Source: Ypsolopha sequella (Eukaryota; Arthropoda; Insecta; Lepidoptera; Ypsolophidae). From it: 64,000 nt of DNA. The stretch covers positions 4,109,501 through 4,173,500 of the forward strand of contig OW203985.1 in the NCBI GenBank assembly GCA_934047225.1, written 5' to 3'. The notes below the pieces were generated by a model that had not been told where the DNA came from, made no database searches, and saw nothing but the letters and a program-made list of their open reading frames with translations. Of the stretch, positions 11,178 through 21,526 are shown in pieces (the stretch's first letter is position 1; every line of letters starts with the position of its first letter). A program made the position numbers and the translations under genes.

Positions 11178-11727
11178 TAGAGCCACTGAGTGATGGCGCC
11201 TATGACGTTTAAATGCCTACAAAGTATCGTAATTAATAATAAGCAAGTGTGAATAAAAAAATTTTATACTTCATTGTTGATAGTGATGTACTACTTATTT
11301 CGGTTATTATTTTTCAATTTGAATGTTGCTATTGTGCAATAGAATTCGTTTAGAAACAAAGTATTTTTTTTTTAAGTTTTTAATTTTTTATAGGTCGGGT
11401 TTGAGGTCGCCAAGTTACGCAATAATATATAATTAAAAACAAAACAATGACGAAGTTAAACTAAACGAAAATAAATGATGGTAAAATACTTTTTTCGATT
11501 TAGATATTTAAACATCTCTTGGGAGCCCCGGGGCACTACACCGCATAGCCCTCCGATAGCTACGCCACTGGTTTTGGCACATTTTCCTTTTGTATCATTA
11601 TGTTGAATGTTGAATGACGTGTCTTATGTTGAGTAAACTCACACTTGATTTTTATTTTTAACCGAAATTTGAAATGTACCTTATTACTAAAAGCAGCTGT
11701 CATAAGTGCCATCACTCAGTGGCCCTA
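11178..11727. mobile_element. 550-bp TIR element
   Basis: The left end tagagccactgagtgatggc and the right end gccatcactcagtggcccta are inverted copies extending about 29 bp, to tatgac and gtcata. The terminal TA would fit a TA-duplicating transposase. The interior is AT-rich without a recognisable frame; it holds a short GC-rich piece near 11520-11575. Confidence 0.7.
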
Positions 11728-12321
11728 CTTTAGTGACAGTTCACACTCTAGAACACCTCTGACTCCCCCTCGATGATGTCGGGACCATAATAACATGTTT
11801 TGTGTACCTTAAAGTATATATTTTATGAACAAAAATCCAATTGCATTAAAAGCTAGGCCGCAATTCGCCATGTCTCCTAAAGGTAGATGATTTATGACCC
11901 TCAATAACGGCACACAATTTCCGGCTACAGCCACGTGACCGAAATAAATGAAGCTACCTTGTTTACTTTAGTTAATGTAAAGATTCTCATTTTAGATCCA
12001 AAAATGTACACCCGTGTAAGCCTTTATAAGTTTGCGCGCTCGAGATTACGTTGACGGAGGATTAATATAAGGCTCGCAGGTTGCGCCGTTATTTTGCAGC
12101 GTTGTTCAGTAATTGAAAAACGCCGTTTTCATCGAAAATATCGAGTGATATTTTTTACAATAAATTATAATATTAGGTCTTTACGTATGAAATTGCTGTT
12201 TTCTACATTTGAAGGAAACTCAATTTTCAGTACTAATATTTTTGCATTTTTTTTAGGTTTGACAAATCCAATCGGGATAGTTGGTAAGAAGTCTGTAGTA
12301 AGCATATATAAATAGTAAAAA
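11728..12321. other. Non-coding DNA
   Basis: No gene or repeat identified. The open frame at 12094-12315 has no recognisable domain. Confidence 0.5.
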
Positions 12322-12396
12322 GAATCGTCAGGATTGTTGTAGATGGAGATTTATAGTCGCTGCCTACCCTTCTGGGAGTCAGGCGTGATAATATGA
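12322..12396 (+). pseudogene. LINE ORF2 C-terminal fragment
   Basis: The segment gtcaggattgttgtagatgg, then tagtcgctgcctacccttctgggagtcaggcg, corresponds to the protein end CQDRSRWxSVVxAYPSGRQ of the non-LTR family seen more fully at 12735-12925. It is a 5'-truncated scrap oriented opposite to that neighbour. Confidence 0.6.
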
Positions 12397-12734
12397 AATA
12401 TATTAATAAATTAACTTTTATTCACTCTAATTGATTTATTCACTAAACATCGCGTCAATTTACCTTCTTGTACCTTTTTGCTTGAAAGTATTTAACACCT
12501 GTTAAGCATCTCGTCTTCTCCCCCCACCCCGGAGCAGGTAAGGAGTGGGGGAAAGGGGCGGAATGTGTAATTTTCGCCAGATATTACTTGTCTTATCTTA
12601 AGTTCATATTTTGAACAACTACTAAATACTTGTAATTTGGTGCTTGTACCAGGTTGAACAGTAATAAATATTACTTTGCATGATATCGTAAATTTTTAGT
12701 TATAAGCGTAACGTACACAAGTAATTACAAATAC

Positions 12735-12925
12735 TCACGCCTGTCTCCCAGAGGGGTAGGCAGAGACTACAGATTTCCATCAGCTACGATCCTGACACAC
12801 TTTTTTCGCTTCTTCCACATCCATCAATCCAGTCATACAGGACATCCAGCCTGGCATACGTCTTCTAGGGCGCCCTGATCGGGCTGTACCTTCCATTTGT
12901 ACGCCATATTTTTTTGTCGTAGTTA
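12735..12925 (-). pseudogene. LINE reverse-transcriptase ORF C-terminus
   Basis: The minus strand reads YGVQMEGTARSGRPRRRM, PGWM, LMDVEEAKKVCQDRS, then an internal stop where the family has R or W, then WKSVVSAYPSGRQA and a TGA (12735-12737). A GRPRRR motif followed by an acidic stretch and DRSRW close to the stop is the usual C-terminus of several non-LTR retrotransposon ORF2 proteins. Four copies of this end occur in the window (12322, 12735, 38735, 44185), all 5'-truncated, as expected from target-primed reverse transcription. I recognise the family as abundant in Lepidoptera but cannot fix the clade. Confidence 0.65.
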
Positions 12926-12994
12926 AGTTACTGTGGATGCGCACTGCCTCGATCCTACAAGCACAAATATTATTGTTTTTAAAATTTATTGAAA

Positions 12995-13275
12995 AAGGCG
13001 TTACTTTGCGGAAGTCCATCATGAATTTTGTGGATATAATGTGTCATTTGCTGTCGAGTGGTCGGGCGGACTACACATCCCGAGGATGCCTCGTTTAGAG
13101 GCGAAACACGTGTCGATAAGTTTTCTTGCTTGTTATTTAAGATTACTTTATTTTGTGCTCGTACTGCTTGCTTTGCTTGTGGATGTTTTATGCGGGAGGG
13201 CGGGCGGTGCTTAAGTCTGCATTTTGAATAGCATGGTAAGGTATTTAGCGGAATATTGCAAATAATTAAAATATC
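12995..13275 (+). mobile_element. Penelope-like element end
   Basis: The core reads cgaggatgcctcg, gttta, gaggcgaaacacgtgtcg: a hairpin (gcctc/gaggc) followed by gaaacacgtgtc. Upstream lies tgcggaagtccatcatg. Hairpin-plus-gaaac units next to such words are recurrent at Penelope-like retroelement ends, where hammerhead-type motifs are known. No reverse transcriptase or GIY-YIG frame remains. Both limits are approximate. Confidence 0.45.
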
Positions 13276-13741
13276 CACAAATTATTATTTTTATTATTTG
13301 TAAGTAAAAAATAATTAAATAAATGTGATTAAAGAAAGGCAAATATAAACTAGCTAGCTTATCTAACAAAGTTGTGTTATTTTATACAGGATATGATAAC
13401 ACACATTTATTTAATGCTTCTTATTAAAAAATAAGACAAAAAAATCATAAGTTGTGCGTTTTGGAACGAGACCGAACGCATCCACCTTAAGTAGAAATTG
13501 TTTGTACGCGTATCTCATAGCGTTACAGAGATATTCAAAGACAAATAAAATGTAGATCTTCTGAGGCAACAAACACTACTTTTGTATATTATGTCACACA
13601 CAGAACAATTTAAATGTTCTGAGATGTCACAGGTATATTGACAGAGCCTTGAAAAATAATTTCACGGTAGGTTGTATCAGATTTAATAATAATCTAGATA
13701 ATCTAAGCTAACCTAACCTAGTAAAATTATAAAATAATAAT
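13276..13741. other. AT-rich non-coding DNA
   Basis: No gene or repeat boundary recognised. Confidence 0.5.
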
Positions 13742-13900
13742 AAAAAACCTCATTACCTTTTTATTTTGTATGCTGTCATCGCAATGTATCCATTGGTTTC
13801 TGTTAACTAGAATTTTTTAATTAAAAAAGTATAAATTCTAATTGCAAAATGGAAACTTTGCGATGGCAGCATACACAACTACATAGGTAATAAAGTTTTG
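13742..13900. mobile_element. Foldback MITE
   Basis: Inverted arms of about 55 bp: aaaacctcattacc through gtatgctgtcatcgcaa on the left and its counterpart ttgcgatggcagcatac through aataaagtttt on the right. The centre is AT-rich. Confidence 0.75.
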
Positions 13901-14756
13901 TTGAATAATTTTTAAGGGAATTTTGAATTTAAGCGTTCTGTCTCGATTAGTTAGTAAAAGGCGGGTGTTATACAATGCGGCTGCGAAACCGGACGGATGG
14001 TCAACGGCGCGGTGGCATTATAATATGCTCCATACTCTAAATTTAAGAACTTATTGAAAATTTTGTATGAGCTAGGAGATTTTATTTTCATTCGCGTCTG
14101 TAATTTTCGTTTGGCAAACTTGTTCAGTGTGATCAGAAGACGATGGGGTTTTATTAACAGATGGCAGTCTATTTATATGCAGTTTAATCGAAATCGTTTC
14201 TGCTTTTCTGGAGATACGAGTTAACTATGAAAGAATGGTACCATCATACAAAAATACAAATTAACATAAAGAAAACCTTTTACTTCAAACTTCAAATACA
14301 CAAACCTGCTACATTCCGTCGTGGCTAAAAAACCCGGCACAGTCATGTAATCGTGGCAAATGACAGCCACCAGAAAAAAGATAAAGGAAAATGGAAGTAT
14401 TTTGCTGAGCTGCCATTAGTAAGTACATGCTCTTTCCACTGAGGAAGCCTTTGATCCTAATCTTGTGCCCGTAATTACTGACCTTTGGTTCTAGAACACT
14501 AGAACGAAGTAAGTAGTCTAAGTAGTATACGAAGTAAGTTTGGATTTCTCGATTTTAAAAAAGTTGGAGCCACTTAAACTGTTTACTTACCATACGGGCG
14601 AATTCGAACAATGTAACAATAGACTTCTGTTAGTATATTTTTTCATTAGTTAGTAGGTAATAACGTAATTTATGTCTCCAAAGCACTGATGCTCAATTTT
14701 TGTGCGTAGAGATAAAACACAATATTTCTTAAATTTAAACTTACTTACTCTTACCT
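13901..14756. other. Non-coding DNA
   Basis: No gene or repeat recognised. Confidence 0.5.
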
Positions 14757-15180
14757 AACAGGTTGGTCAAAAAGGTGAAGTCAAAAAATTTTTTTTAGAT
14801 TCCTCTTGCTTGGCTGTATCCGAAAATATCCCATGTATGTTCCGCGATATTTAGCAGTTTAGAAGTTATGATTTTTTAAATGTGTATTTGCGAATTTTCT
14901 ACCGGAGCAGCTTAAAAAATCATGACTTGTTTATTAGTAAGATTTATTGTAATTTTTTTTCTCCAACATGGTGTTTTGAGTTACTCTTTGATACGTAATA
15001 ATCAACTACACAACATTCTTCATTACAAGTTACCGAAAAAAAGGTCGAAAGTGAAAGTTTTAGGTTTGAGTTGGACGCAGTTAAGTTATCAAAATTCTCT
15101 TAAAAATAAAAAATTGATGTATCATAGGTTCAAACTACTTTTAAAAACTTGAACAATTTATTAGCTTACCACCCTGTATA
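14757..15180. mobile_element. Possible non-autonomous DNA element
   Basis: The left edge caggttggtcaa and the right edge ttaccaccctgta are imperfect inverted ends about 10 bp long. The right end resembles the tacagggtgg termini of 20903-21526. The interior contains an open frame (14922-15152) without a recognisable domain. Confidence 0.35.
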
Positions 15181-15905
15181 TAACTAAATTTAAGGAGGCG
15201 GCACCTACATTGTTAACCCCAGCCCTTGGGTCACGCGAAGCTTCGACCAGAAGCGACGTTATGTCCTTAGAGAGCCGTCGCGCGTCTGGCCCCCACGGCC
15301 CGAACGTCTCTACGCCAAATGGCACAAACACGCAACCCTCTCCTTAAGCCGCGTATTTGCACCGCTTGTTGCCTTCTGCCGCACCAGCCGGGACAGCGGT
15401 AAACCGCACGTGAGACGCGGCAAGACTGTCGACGCACGTCGCGTCCCACACGAGCGAGCGACCGTTCTGCCACGGGATGAGCGTCATCCCGTCAGGCCTC
15501 TTGCCATCGTCACGCGAAATAACGTTTGGTTCTAAGATGGCCGGCACACATTGACGGTAGCAAGGGCCCTCCGAATGACGTCATTCAGGCTGGCGTGGCG
15601 AGACCTGCGACCGGCACTACGTTGACATGACAGAACATGATGGCCTAGCTGGTCAACGCTTGTGCCACACTGACAGCGATGCCTTTCGTTGGTTTTAGCC
15701 CCGAGTCGCAGAAGTGCATGCAACCAGTAACCAGTCTCTCATTCACCGGTTGCGAGAAGTCGGGCACGGTCCGTGATGCTAGAAGCCGTGTCCAGAAGGT
15801 GGTTTTGGACCACCAAGTCTGCTCACAGAGGGGCTCGTCCCATGATTTTTGGTATTCCAACGCGATAGGCAGGTTCTCGCCTGGACAGGCGTTTCTGGCT
15901 CGCCT
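15181..15905 (-). pseudogene. Frameshifted RT-linked C-terminal domain
   Basis: A GC-rich island on the minus strand. In order it reads YQKSWDEPLCEQT near 15850, [34 protein letters not shown], then [36 protein letters not shown], and past an in-frame TAA, VFVPFGVETFGPWGPDAR and SRDPRAG. I recognise this as the conserved region that follows the reverse transcriptase in a widespread animal retroelement family. The CxCG...GHHxLSC part looks like a zinc knuckle, and RPDG...WD resembles a PD-(D/E)XK nuclease signature; that last point is inference. At least two frameshifts and one stop make it non-functional. It is truncated at both ends. Its G+C and codon use differ sharply from the neighbourhood. 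Confidence 0.75.
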
Positions 15906-16141
15906 TCGGGCTCGCCTACTCACTCGCAAAATGTCTCAAAACTCCCATACAAATCTACATTGTCAAACGACTCCTTCAAACTAAATAACCATGTCAGTCA
16001 GTGAGTGAGTCAGTTACCGTTTTGTAGTAGCTTTATATATATTCAATTCAATTCAACTCAATTCAACAATAAACCTGATACTCTACTGTCCAACTTTTGC
16101 ACGACACATTTTTTTAAGAACGTCTCTTATATAGAAAATAT

Positions 16142-16680
16142 CAGCCAAGTGCGAATCAGATTCGCGTACCTAAGGTTCCTTATTGTGGATGATAAATTTA
16201 ATTTTGTCATATTTGTCGTGAATTTCTCAACCGCTTTATTTTTCCTGTAATCTTAACTTATATTTCCTCAATCTTTACACTTATTATCATGATTTTTTCG
16301 TATTTTTCGGTCCACCAGTTTTTGAGAGACAGGGGGGACATACATTTTTTGTGGTTTTTCAAGAATTTCTCGGAATAGATACAAATAAACATAGCCAAAC
16401 TATAAATTTTTACAATCAGCTTTTTAATACCTACAATTTGATAGCTATATGGTATTTCTTTAAATAATTTTTTTATTTATTTTATTTCTTTGTTTATATT
16501 TCTCATTTGTACTCAACTTTTTTTAAATTGCTATAGTTTTCCTGTAATTGGCCAGCTATGATCTATAATCGACCTTTTTTTTATTATTTTCGGCCTACCG
16601 GCTTCGGAGATAAAGGGGAGGGGGGTATTAATATTTTTGTAGTTTTTTTAAAGATCTCTCGAAAACAGTGCCAGTAAATA
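16142..16680 (+). repeat. gtgcgagtc interspersed repeat
   Basis: Begins gccaagtgcgaatcagattcg, then ggttccttattgtggatg, and continues through ctcaaccgctttatttttcc and a gtccaccagttttt block. The same order of blocks is seen at 57358-57842 and, shortened, at 39005-39130. This is a very common lepidopteran repeat. No coding capacity is seen. Confidence 0.75.
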
Positions 16681-16687
16681 TACAATA

Positions 16688-16830
16688 TCTTATGGCGCGT
16701 GGATTGGTTGTGTCCAAAATCAGAACTAACGCCGATAACATACTCCTTGTTTCACAGCTGCGCCCTCCTGTCACTGCCATCCACGTGCCATCAGATACTT
16801 GTAGCACAGTAGATTGTTGGTTTGCTGTTT
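16688..16830 (+). repeat. Repeat shared with 62590-62790
   Basis: The text tatggcgcgtggattgg, then ccttgtttcacagctgcg and ctcctgtcactg, matches the reverse complement of 62590-62790. Only one arm of the 62.6-kb hairpin is present here. Confidence 0.7.
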
Positions 16831-17504
16831 AGTCGCCCTTTTATGACATCCACAAGTATAGATGCAGTGATAGACTCTGTTCCTTGATCTCTCATTGCAC
16901 CTGTTTGATACGTCAGTCGGCCCAAGGCTATCTTAGGTACCTAGGAAAATGCTTAAGTCTCACGTATTCGGTATTAATTGAATTTAGTTCATGCATTTAT
17001 TAGGGTCGGGCGCAATGGTTCCATTTTTTTTAATATTTATGTCAACGTAACAAATATATTTCCATCTAGCTAATAAGCTTTTTGGACGTCTTTAGTTGGA
17101 TGTGTAAATTTATTTTGTGCATTAAATAAATGATTCTTTGAAAGTTAGTCAATAAAGTTTTCCTTCACCCCACTTTTGTCAATCTCTAAAACTTAATCAG
17201 ATAGTCGGCCAAAATTCTTTAATATTTCAGCAGGTGCTTCTTGCGACGTGGTGTTACTTGTACATGGTAGGTATTCCTTCAAAATCTTCTCTTACGTGAT
17301 ATGCTTCATATATTCAAGTTTCAAAAGAAAACAAATCCAATTTTCTGGTTGACGTGCAGGATGGCAATTCTGGCACATGCGACAATTTGTGAAGGCAGAA
17401 GGCTAGTGACTTTTAGAAGCTCTTTATAGAAACATATCAAGCTTATAAAATGATAATCTTTTGACCGGTTCATACTATGTTTTATCTTCTCCTAATACTG
17501 CAAT
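16831..17504. other. Non-coding DNA
   Basis: No gene. Around 17085-17160 an aataaatgattctttg stretch could be a LINE-type tail but is not assigned. Confidence 0.5.
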
Positions 17505-17650
17505 AAGGCAATTGCAACATCAAAAGCAGTATTATAAGTACCTAGATTGTTAATCCGATGTTATAATATTACATTATAACACCGCGATTCTGCGCGGCGA
17601 TTGGCCAAAATTATTATTAGACCGCTAGAGACCCACTATCACGAGAGACA
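17505..17650 (+). repeat. Three-copy interspersed repeat, copy 1
   Basis: Blocks gcaacatcaaaagcag, ttataagtacctag, ccgatgttataat and gcgattggcca recur in this order at 48612-48745 and inverted at 56580-56735. No terminal structure or coding capacity is evident. Confidence 0.7.
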
Positions 17651-17804
17651 AAAAAATAAGTCCCGACCTTATTTCTTAAGCCACGCTTTCTTTATTCTGA
17701 TTGCCTTTCAAGCCGCATTATCGAGAAGATGCACCCGTGGTCCATGAAAGAATGTTATTTTTTTTTTCGTGACATTGTTAGTTGAAAATATCATTAATAA
17801 AGAC

Positions 17805-17965
17805 GATATTTTTGATGATCGTATATAAAGTTTTGTGTGCAACTGAACATAATTAGACATTCATTCTTCATTCGACCTTTTTTCGTTTCGTTAACAAGCA
17901 CTCGTGTCAAAATGTATCAAATTATGTTACAGTTGCACAAAATACTATTAGATGTCTTTTAAAAA
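17805..17965 (+). repeat. Palindromic interspersed repeat, copy 1
   Basis: tttgatgatcgtatataaag, gtgtgcaactgaacataatt and later aaattatgttacagttgcac form two inverted halves around gtttcgttaacaagc. Related copies lie at 31845-31925 (inverted) and 50288-50445. Confidence 0.65.
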
Positions 17966-18300
17966 TTTAACTTAGTAGAATTATCATCACATGGCATTTA
18001 TCACACGATTAACAAAGTCATATGAAAAAAAAAGTGTTCGAGAAATGTTGCGAGAATAGCCACCCTGAGCTGCGACGCGACAGTGCGATGCTTCGTGTCA
18101 AATCAAACAGTTCGACGACGGCAGAATAAGCTTATTTATTTGATATATTCAGAACGCTTCTCTGGCGACATTGTAAAGTACTGCAACCCACAAAAATACA
18201 ATATTATATTATTTTACCTTTAAGAGTTTTAAGTTAAAAGTAGACTTTTTGTCTTTTAAATTATTATAATTACATAGAAAAACAGTTAAATAAAAATTTT

Positions 18301-18345
18301 TTGTGAGATATATTTCGGGCCATTCGGGCCCGGCATCAGTCACAA
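18301..18345 (-). ncRNA. Hammerhead-ribozyme-like motif
   Basis: Read on the minus strand: TTGTGA, CTGATG, CC, GGGCC, loop CGAAT, GGCCC, GAAA, TATATC, TCACAA. TTGTGA pairs perfectly with TCACAA (stem I position), GGGCC pairs with GGCCC (stem II), and the ATC before stem I fits an NUH cleavage site closed by a two-pair stem III. The departure from the accepted core is CC where a single A9 is expected. Short-stem-III hammerheads are known from Penelope-like elements. Activity is uncertain. Confidence 0.45.
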
Positions 18346-19076
18346 TCACAAATCATAGAGGGGATAGTCACAATGAAATAATGAAATTATAACAGATAGG
18401 TAAAAAAAAAAAAAAAAATAAAATCTATTCTATTTACAAGATATTAAAAGAGTCACATAGCGCCATCCCACCGCATCGATGCAGACTTTTCTGTTCTTAG
18501 TTATGTAGCGATGAGATGGGATGGCGCCACGCGGTGAATGCCGTTCATGCCAATCTATTTCGTGGAAGACCAAGCCGTTGGAGGGATGTGAGTGGGGAAT
18601 TAAAACGGAATGATGACTGTTTAATGTTGCTTGTTTAAGCCTGGACCATATTGTGCACCAAACGACCATATGAACGAACTCTCCCACTTTCTGAGTTGAA
18701 TGTCTGTTAGGGCTGGAATGAATGATTTTAGAATGCGGACTGTAAAACACTGATTAAATTTTGATTTGTGGAGAAGTTAAAACTAGCATTTACCTACGAG
18801 TTTGTTTGCGAGGGTAAAATCACAGCGCAGCAGTTGTTGACCTTGTGAACTTATAAATTAAAAATAAATAAAAACCAAAATTTGTATCAAATTGGAAATG
18901 TTGGCACATGATGTATGTCCGCATATTGTAGAAATTGGCACATCACAATTTGCCTAGGAAGATCGTAATTCTGTTAAAACTACTTGGGGCCACTTTGCTC
19001 CATTCCGATTCACTCGGCTCCCCAACTTGGCTCGGCAACCTAACGTCGCACCTATTTTTGAAATATCACTAACATA
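18346..19076. other. Non-coding DNA with an A-run and an unassigned open frame
   Basis: A poly-A run lies at about 18402-18418. A 106-residue minus-strand frame (18430-18750) shows no recognisable domain. Near 18985-19060 a ctcggctccccaacttggc stretch resembles the repeat at 41215-41540. Confidence 0.5.
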
Positions 19077-19500
19077 TTAAGAGGTTTTGCGAATTTTACT
19101 TTTGTCACTGTCACTCCAAGCGAAAAATCGCTCAGTGCGAGAGGGGCGGATTCAGGGCAAAAGGGAAAAAAGTTGGTTTTATATTTTTATTAAAAAAACT
19201 AAAAAAGCTAGCAAAATTTCAAATATCAAATCTCTAGATATTGTTGAAACACACCTAATAAAATACGTTCGAGTTCTGTATATGGTTCCTATTCGTCAAA
19301 TGAGGAGAAAAAGTGTGTTTGAAGACTTCATTTCAAAAATTATTTCTTTCGAGGAAAATTTATCCAAACATGTTTTCCAATTTAAAAACCCTAGATTATA
19401 TTGTCAAAATGCATATACCCGAAATTTATTAAAATTTCCCGTATATTTCACCAAATACACAGAAAATAAACACCCGTATTTTTTTCACATATCGCCTTAA
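19077..19500 (+). mobile_element. TTAAGGCG element, family 1a, copy B (full length)
   Basis: A 424-bp element bounded by TTAA at 19077 and 19497. The left end is ttaagaggttttgcgaat and the right end cacatatcgccttaa. It contains gtgcgagaggggcggatt near the left. An open frame (19087-19500) runs through nearly the whole element and ends at the terminal TTAA; related frames persist in copies at 27.4, 47.0 and 51.3 kb. Differences from the 51-kb copy are mostly non-synonymous, so a functional protein is unlikely. Confidence 0.85.
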
Positions 19501-19650
19501 TTTAAACCTTTCAACTATTTTGAATAAATGTCATTGAGTTTCAGGTTCAAAGTGGGGTTAATTATCTCACAACATTAGCTGGTCGATTGGTATCAAAACA
19601 AAATTTTTCAGTTTTATCACCCCCAAATTTACATTTTTTTATATAAGTAC

Positions 19651-20122
19651 TTAACCCTTAACTACTTACCCCCTATTTTTGTCACATAACCACTTACATG
19701 CGGTCATAGAGACCGCTTATCAAATGTCAAAAACCGTAGTAACTAGTTAAAACAAATATTATTTTTATACATGTACATATTTCAAGATCCATATCGTTTT
19801 ACTAAAAACAATAAAATACAATGTTACTTAAATAATTGTGTAACAATAAACAGAAAACAAAAATCACTTCTAAATTGTAAGTTCAATGTGAGGTAAAAAC
19901 TCATGAGATTTTCATAGAGGAAATGCCGACTCACGACCTTTTTTTGATCACCTGCAGAGGATTCGCACACGTATACATCTGACGAGTGCTTGAAAATTGT
20001 TGCAAGAGATCGACGAAAAGGTACATAGACGCAAAGATATCTACGGCTTACGTTGGCCGAATAAATTGAAAAACAAAATCCGTTGTGGTCTCTGAGACCG
20101 GTGGTAGGTGGTTAAAGGTTAA
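19651..20122. mobile_element. piggyBac-like MITE
   Basis: 472 bp bounded by TTAA. The left end reads TTAACCCTTAACTACTTACC; the right end, inverted, reads TTAACCTTTAACCACCTACC. Just inside each end is a short palindrome (ggtcatagagacc on the left, ggtctctgagacc on the right). TTAA plus CCC-starting ends point to piggyBac-type mobilisation. No transposase remnant is seen inside. Confidence 0.7.
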
Positions 20123-20429
20123 AATCAAATAGAAAATCACTATCATAGAGTCATTGCTCTCTACCACTTGGGTTCATTATTTATAAACAGACAGTTCAAT
20201 TAAAACAAGGGTCGACTACATGAACAAAATAAGGGAATATTACATGTAAGTCTAGACTTTGCCTTCATTATAATGAGGTCTTTGAAACAAATTAGCGGAT
20301 GTTTCCATTTCGCCATGTTTACGTTACAGACAAGCTCTTTTGTCTCTGTCTCCTGTGCCTTTTTCTCTACCAATTAGCAACTTGATCAGGATCAGTTATA
20401 TCTAGATAATAAGGTCTAGGTGTAGGTAG

Positions 20430-20640
20430 AATTATTTGGGCAAGTACGAGTCGTACTCGCGCACAAAAGGTTCCGCACCACCACACAATACGGGTACGAA
20501 ACCCATAAAATATTATGGTATATAGCAATAATATAGATGCGATAGCAACAAAGCTGCAAAAACAAGCCGCTTAAATGGCGGTGGTGCCTAGCAAAGAATT
20601 CGTCGCTCTCGCTAGGAATGGAACTCTAATATATTAACCT
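20430..20640 (+). repeat. gtgcgagtc interspersed repeat, diverged
   Basis: Begins ggcaagtacgagtcgtactc then gcgcacaaaaggttccgcac; a gatagcaacaa block and a gcctagcaaagaattcg block follow, as in the 23280 copy. Confidence 0.6.
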
Positions 20641-20902
20641 CAATATTTTTCCTGTAATTTTTACGTAAGTTTAACCCAAAGGTTGTCTGAAAGAAATTGC
20701 TTAAGCGATAAGACCGCCCAATGTACTCACTCGGCGCACAAAAAAGAGTAATTCAATAATAAATAAATAAAAATATTTTTATTCAACAGATCACACTGTA
20801 GTACAAACAAGTTGCCAAAACGATGTTAGTGGAAACTTTGCATCAATCCGTCAAAAAGGTCGGTGACTCAGGTTTTGTCCTCACATTACGTAGTAACTAC
20901 AA

Positions 20903-21526
20903 TACAGGGTGGAAAAAATTTAAGGGCCCTGGAGGGTAACTAACCTTAAATCCTTTAGTTAGCTCATTTTACTGAAAGGAAACATTCCTTTATTATTTAA
21001 AAGAAACAAAACTGCATTCAAAGATCTCTTAAAATTTGCTTGTCTCACCCGGAAACTGAACCAAACAAAAATTAAAAAAAATAAACCCTCGCTATTTTAT
21101 TACACGTATCGGTAGGATTATTGTTCAAGATAAAATTTGTCTAAGAAACATTTGGTCTTACACTAACCATGAAATTAAATATTTATTACAAGTTCTTTAT
21201 TAACGATACTGATACTGATTACTGTTCACTTGTAACAAGTAAATGACACGTTATAATTTTCTTATCTCTCTTACATCCAAAGACATCGTATGAAGTACAA
21301 GCTTGCTAATGTTATTTATCTTAAGTACCTTATTGAAGACTTCAATAAGAAAATCGTGAAATAATGTATTTTGTAATGTATTAAGACAAGCAAATTTCAG
21401 AAAATCTTTGAATGCAGTTTTGTTTCTTTTGAAAAATAAAGGAATGTTTCCTTTCAATAAAATGAGCTAACAAAAGGATTTAAGGTAGTTCCCCTCCAGG
21501 GCCCTTACATTTTTTCCACCCTGTAT
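20903..21526. mobile_element. 624-bp element with about 130-bp inverted ends
   Basis: The ends are tacagggtggaaaaaattt and the inverse, ttttttccaccctgta. Pairing continues through gggccctggaggg, tgaaaggaaacattccttt and aaaactgcattcaaagatct, about 130 bp per arm. The flanking TA fits a Tc1/mariner-like duplication. A single-arm copy lies at 31985-32145. No transposase frame is seen. Confidence 0.8.

Noticed and set aside
12995..13278. 99-residue minus-strand open frame
   Set aside because: It lies antisense to Penelope-like terminal sequence and encodes nothing recognisable.
15679..15984. 101-residue plus-strand open frame
   Set aside because: It is the antisense shadow of the recognisable minus-strand RT-linked pseudogene.
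18430..18750. 106-residue minus-strand open frame
   Set aside because: No domain, no splice context, and partly inverted-repeat sequence (ccatcccaccgcatc / gatgggatggcgcc).
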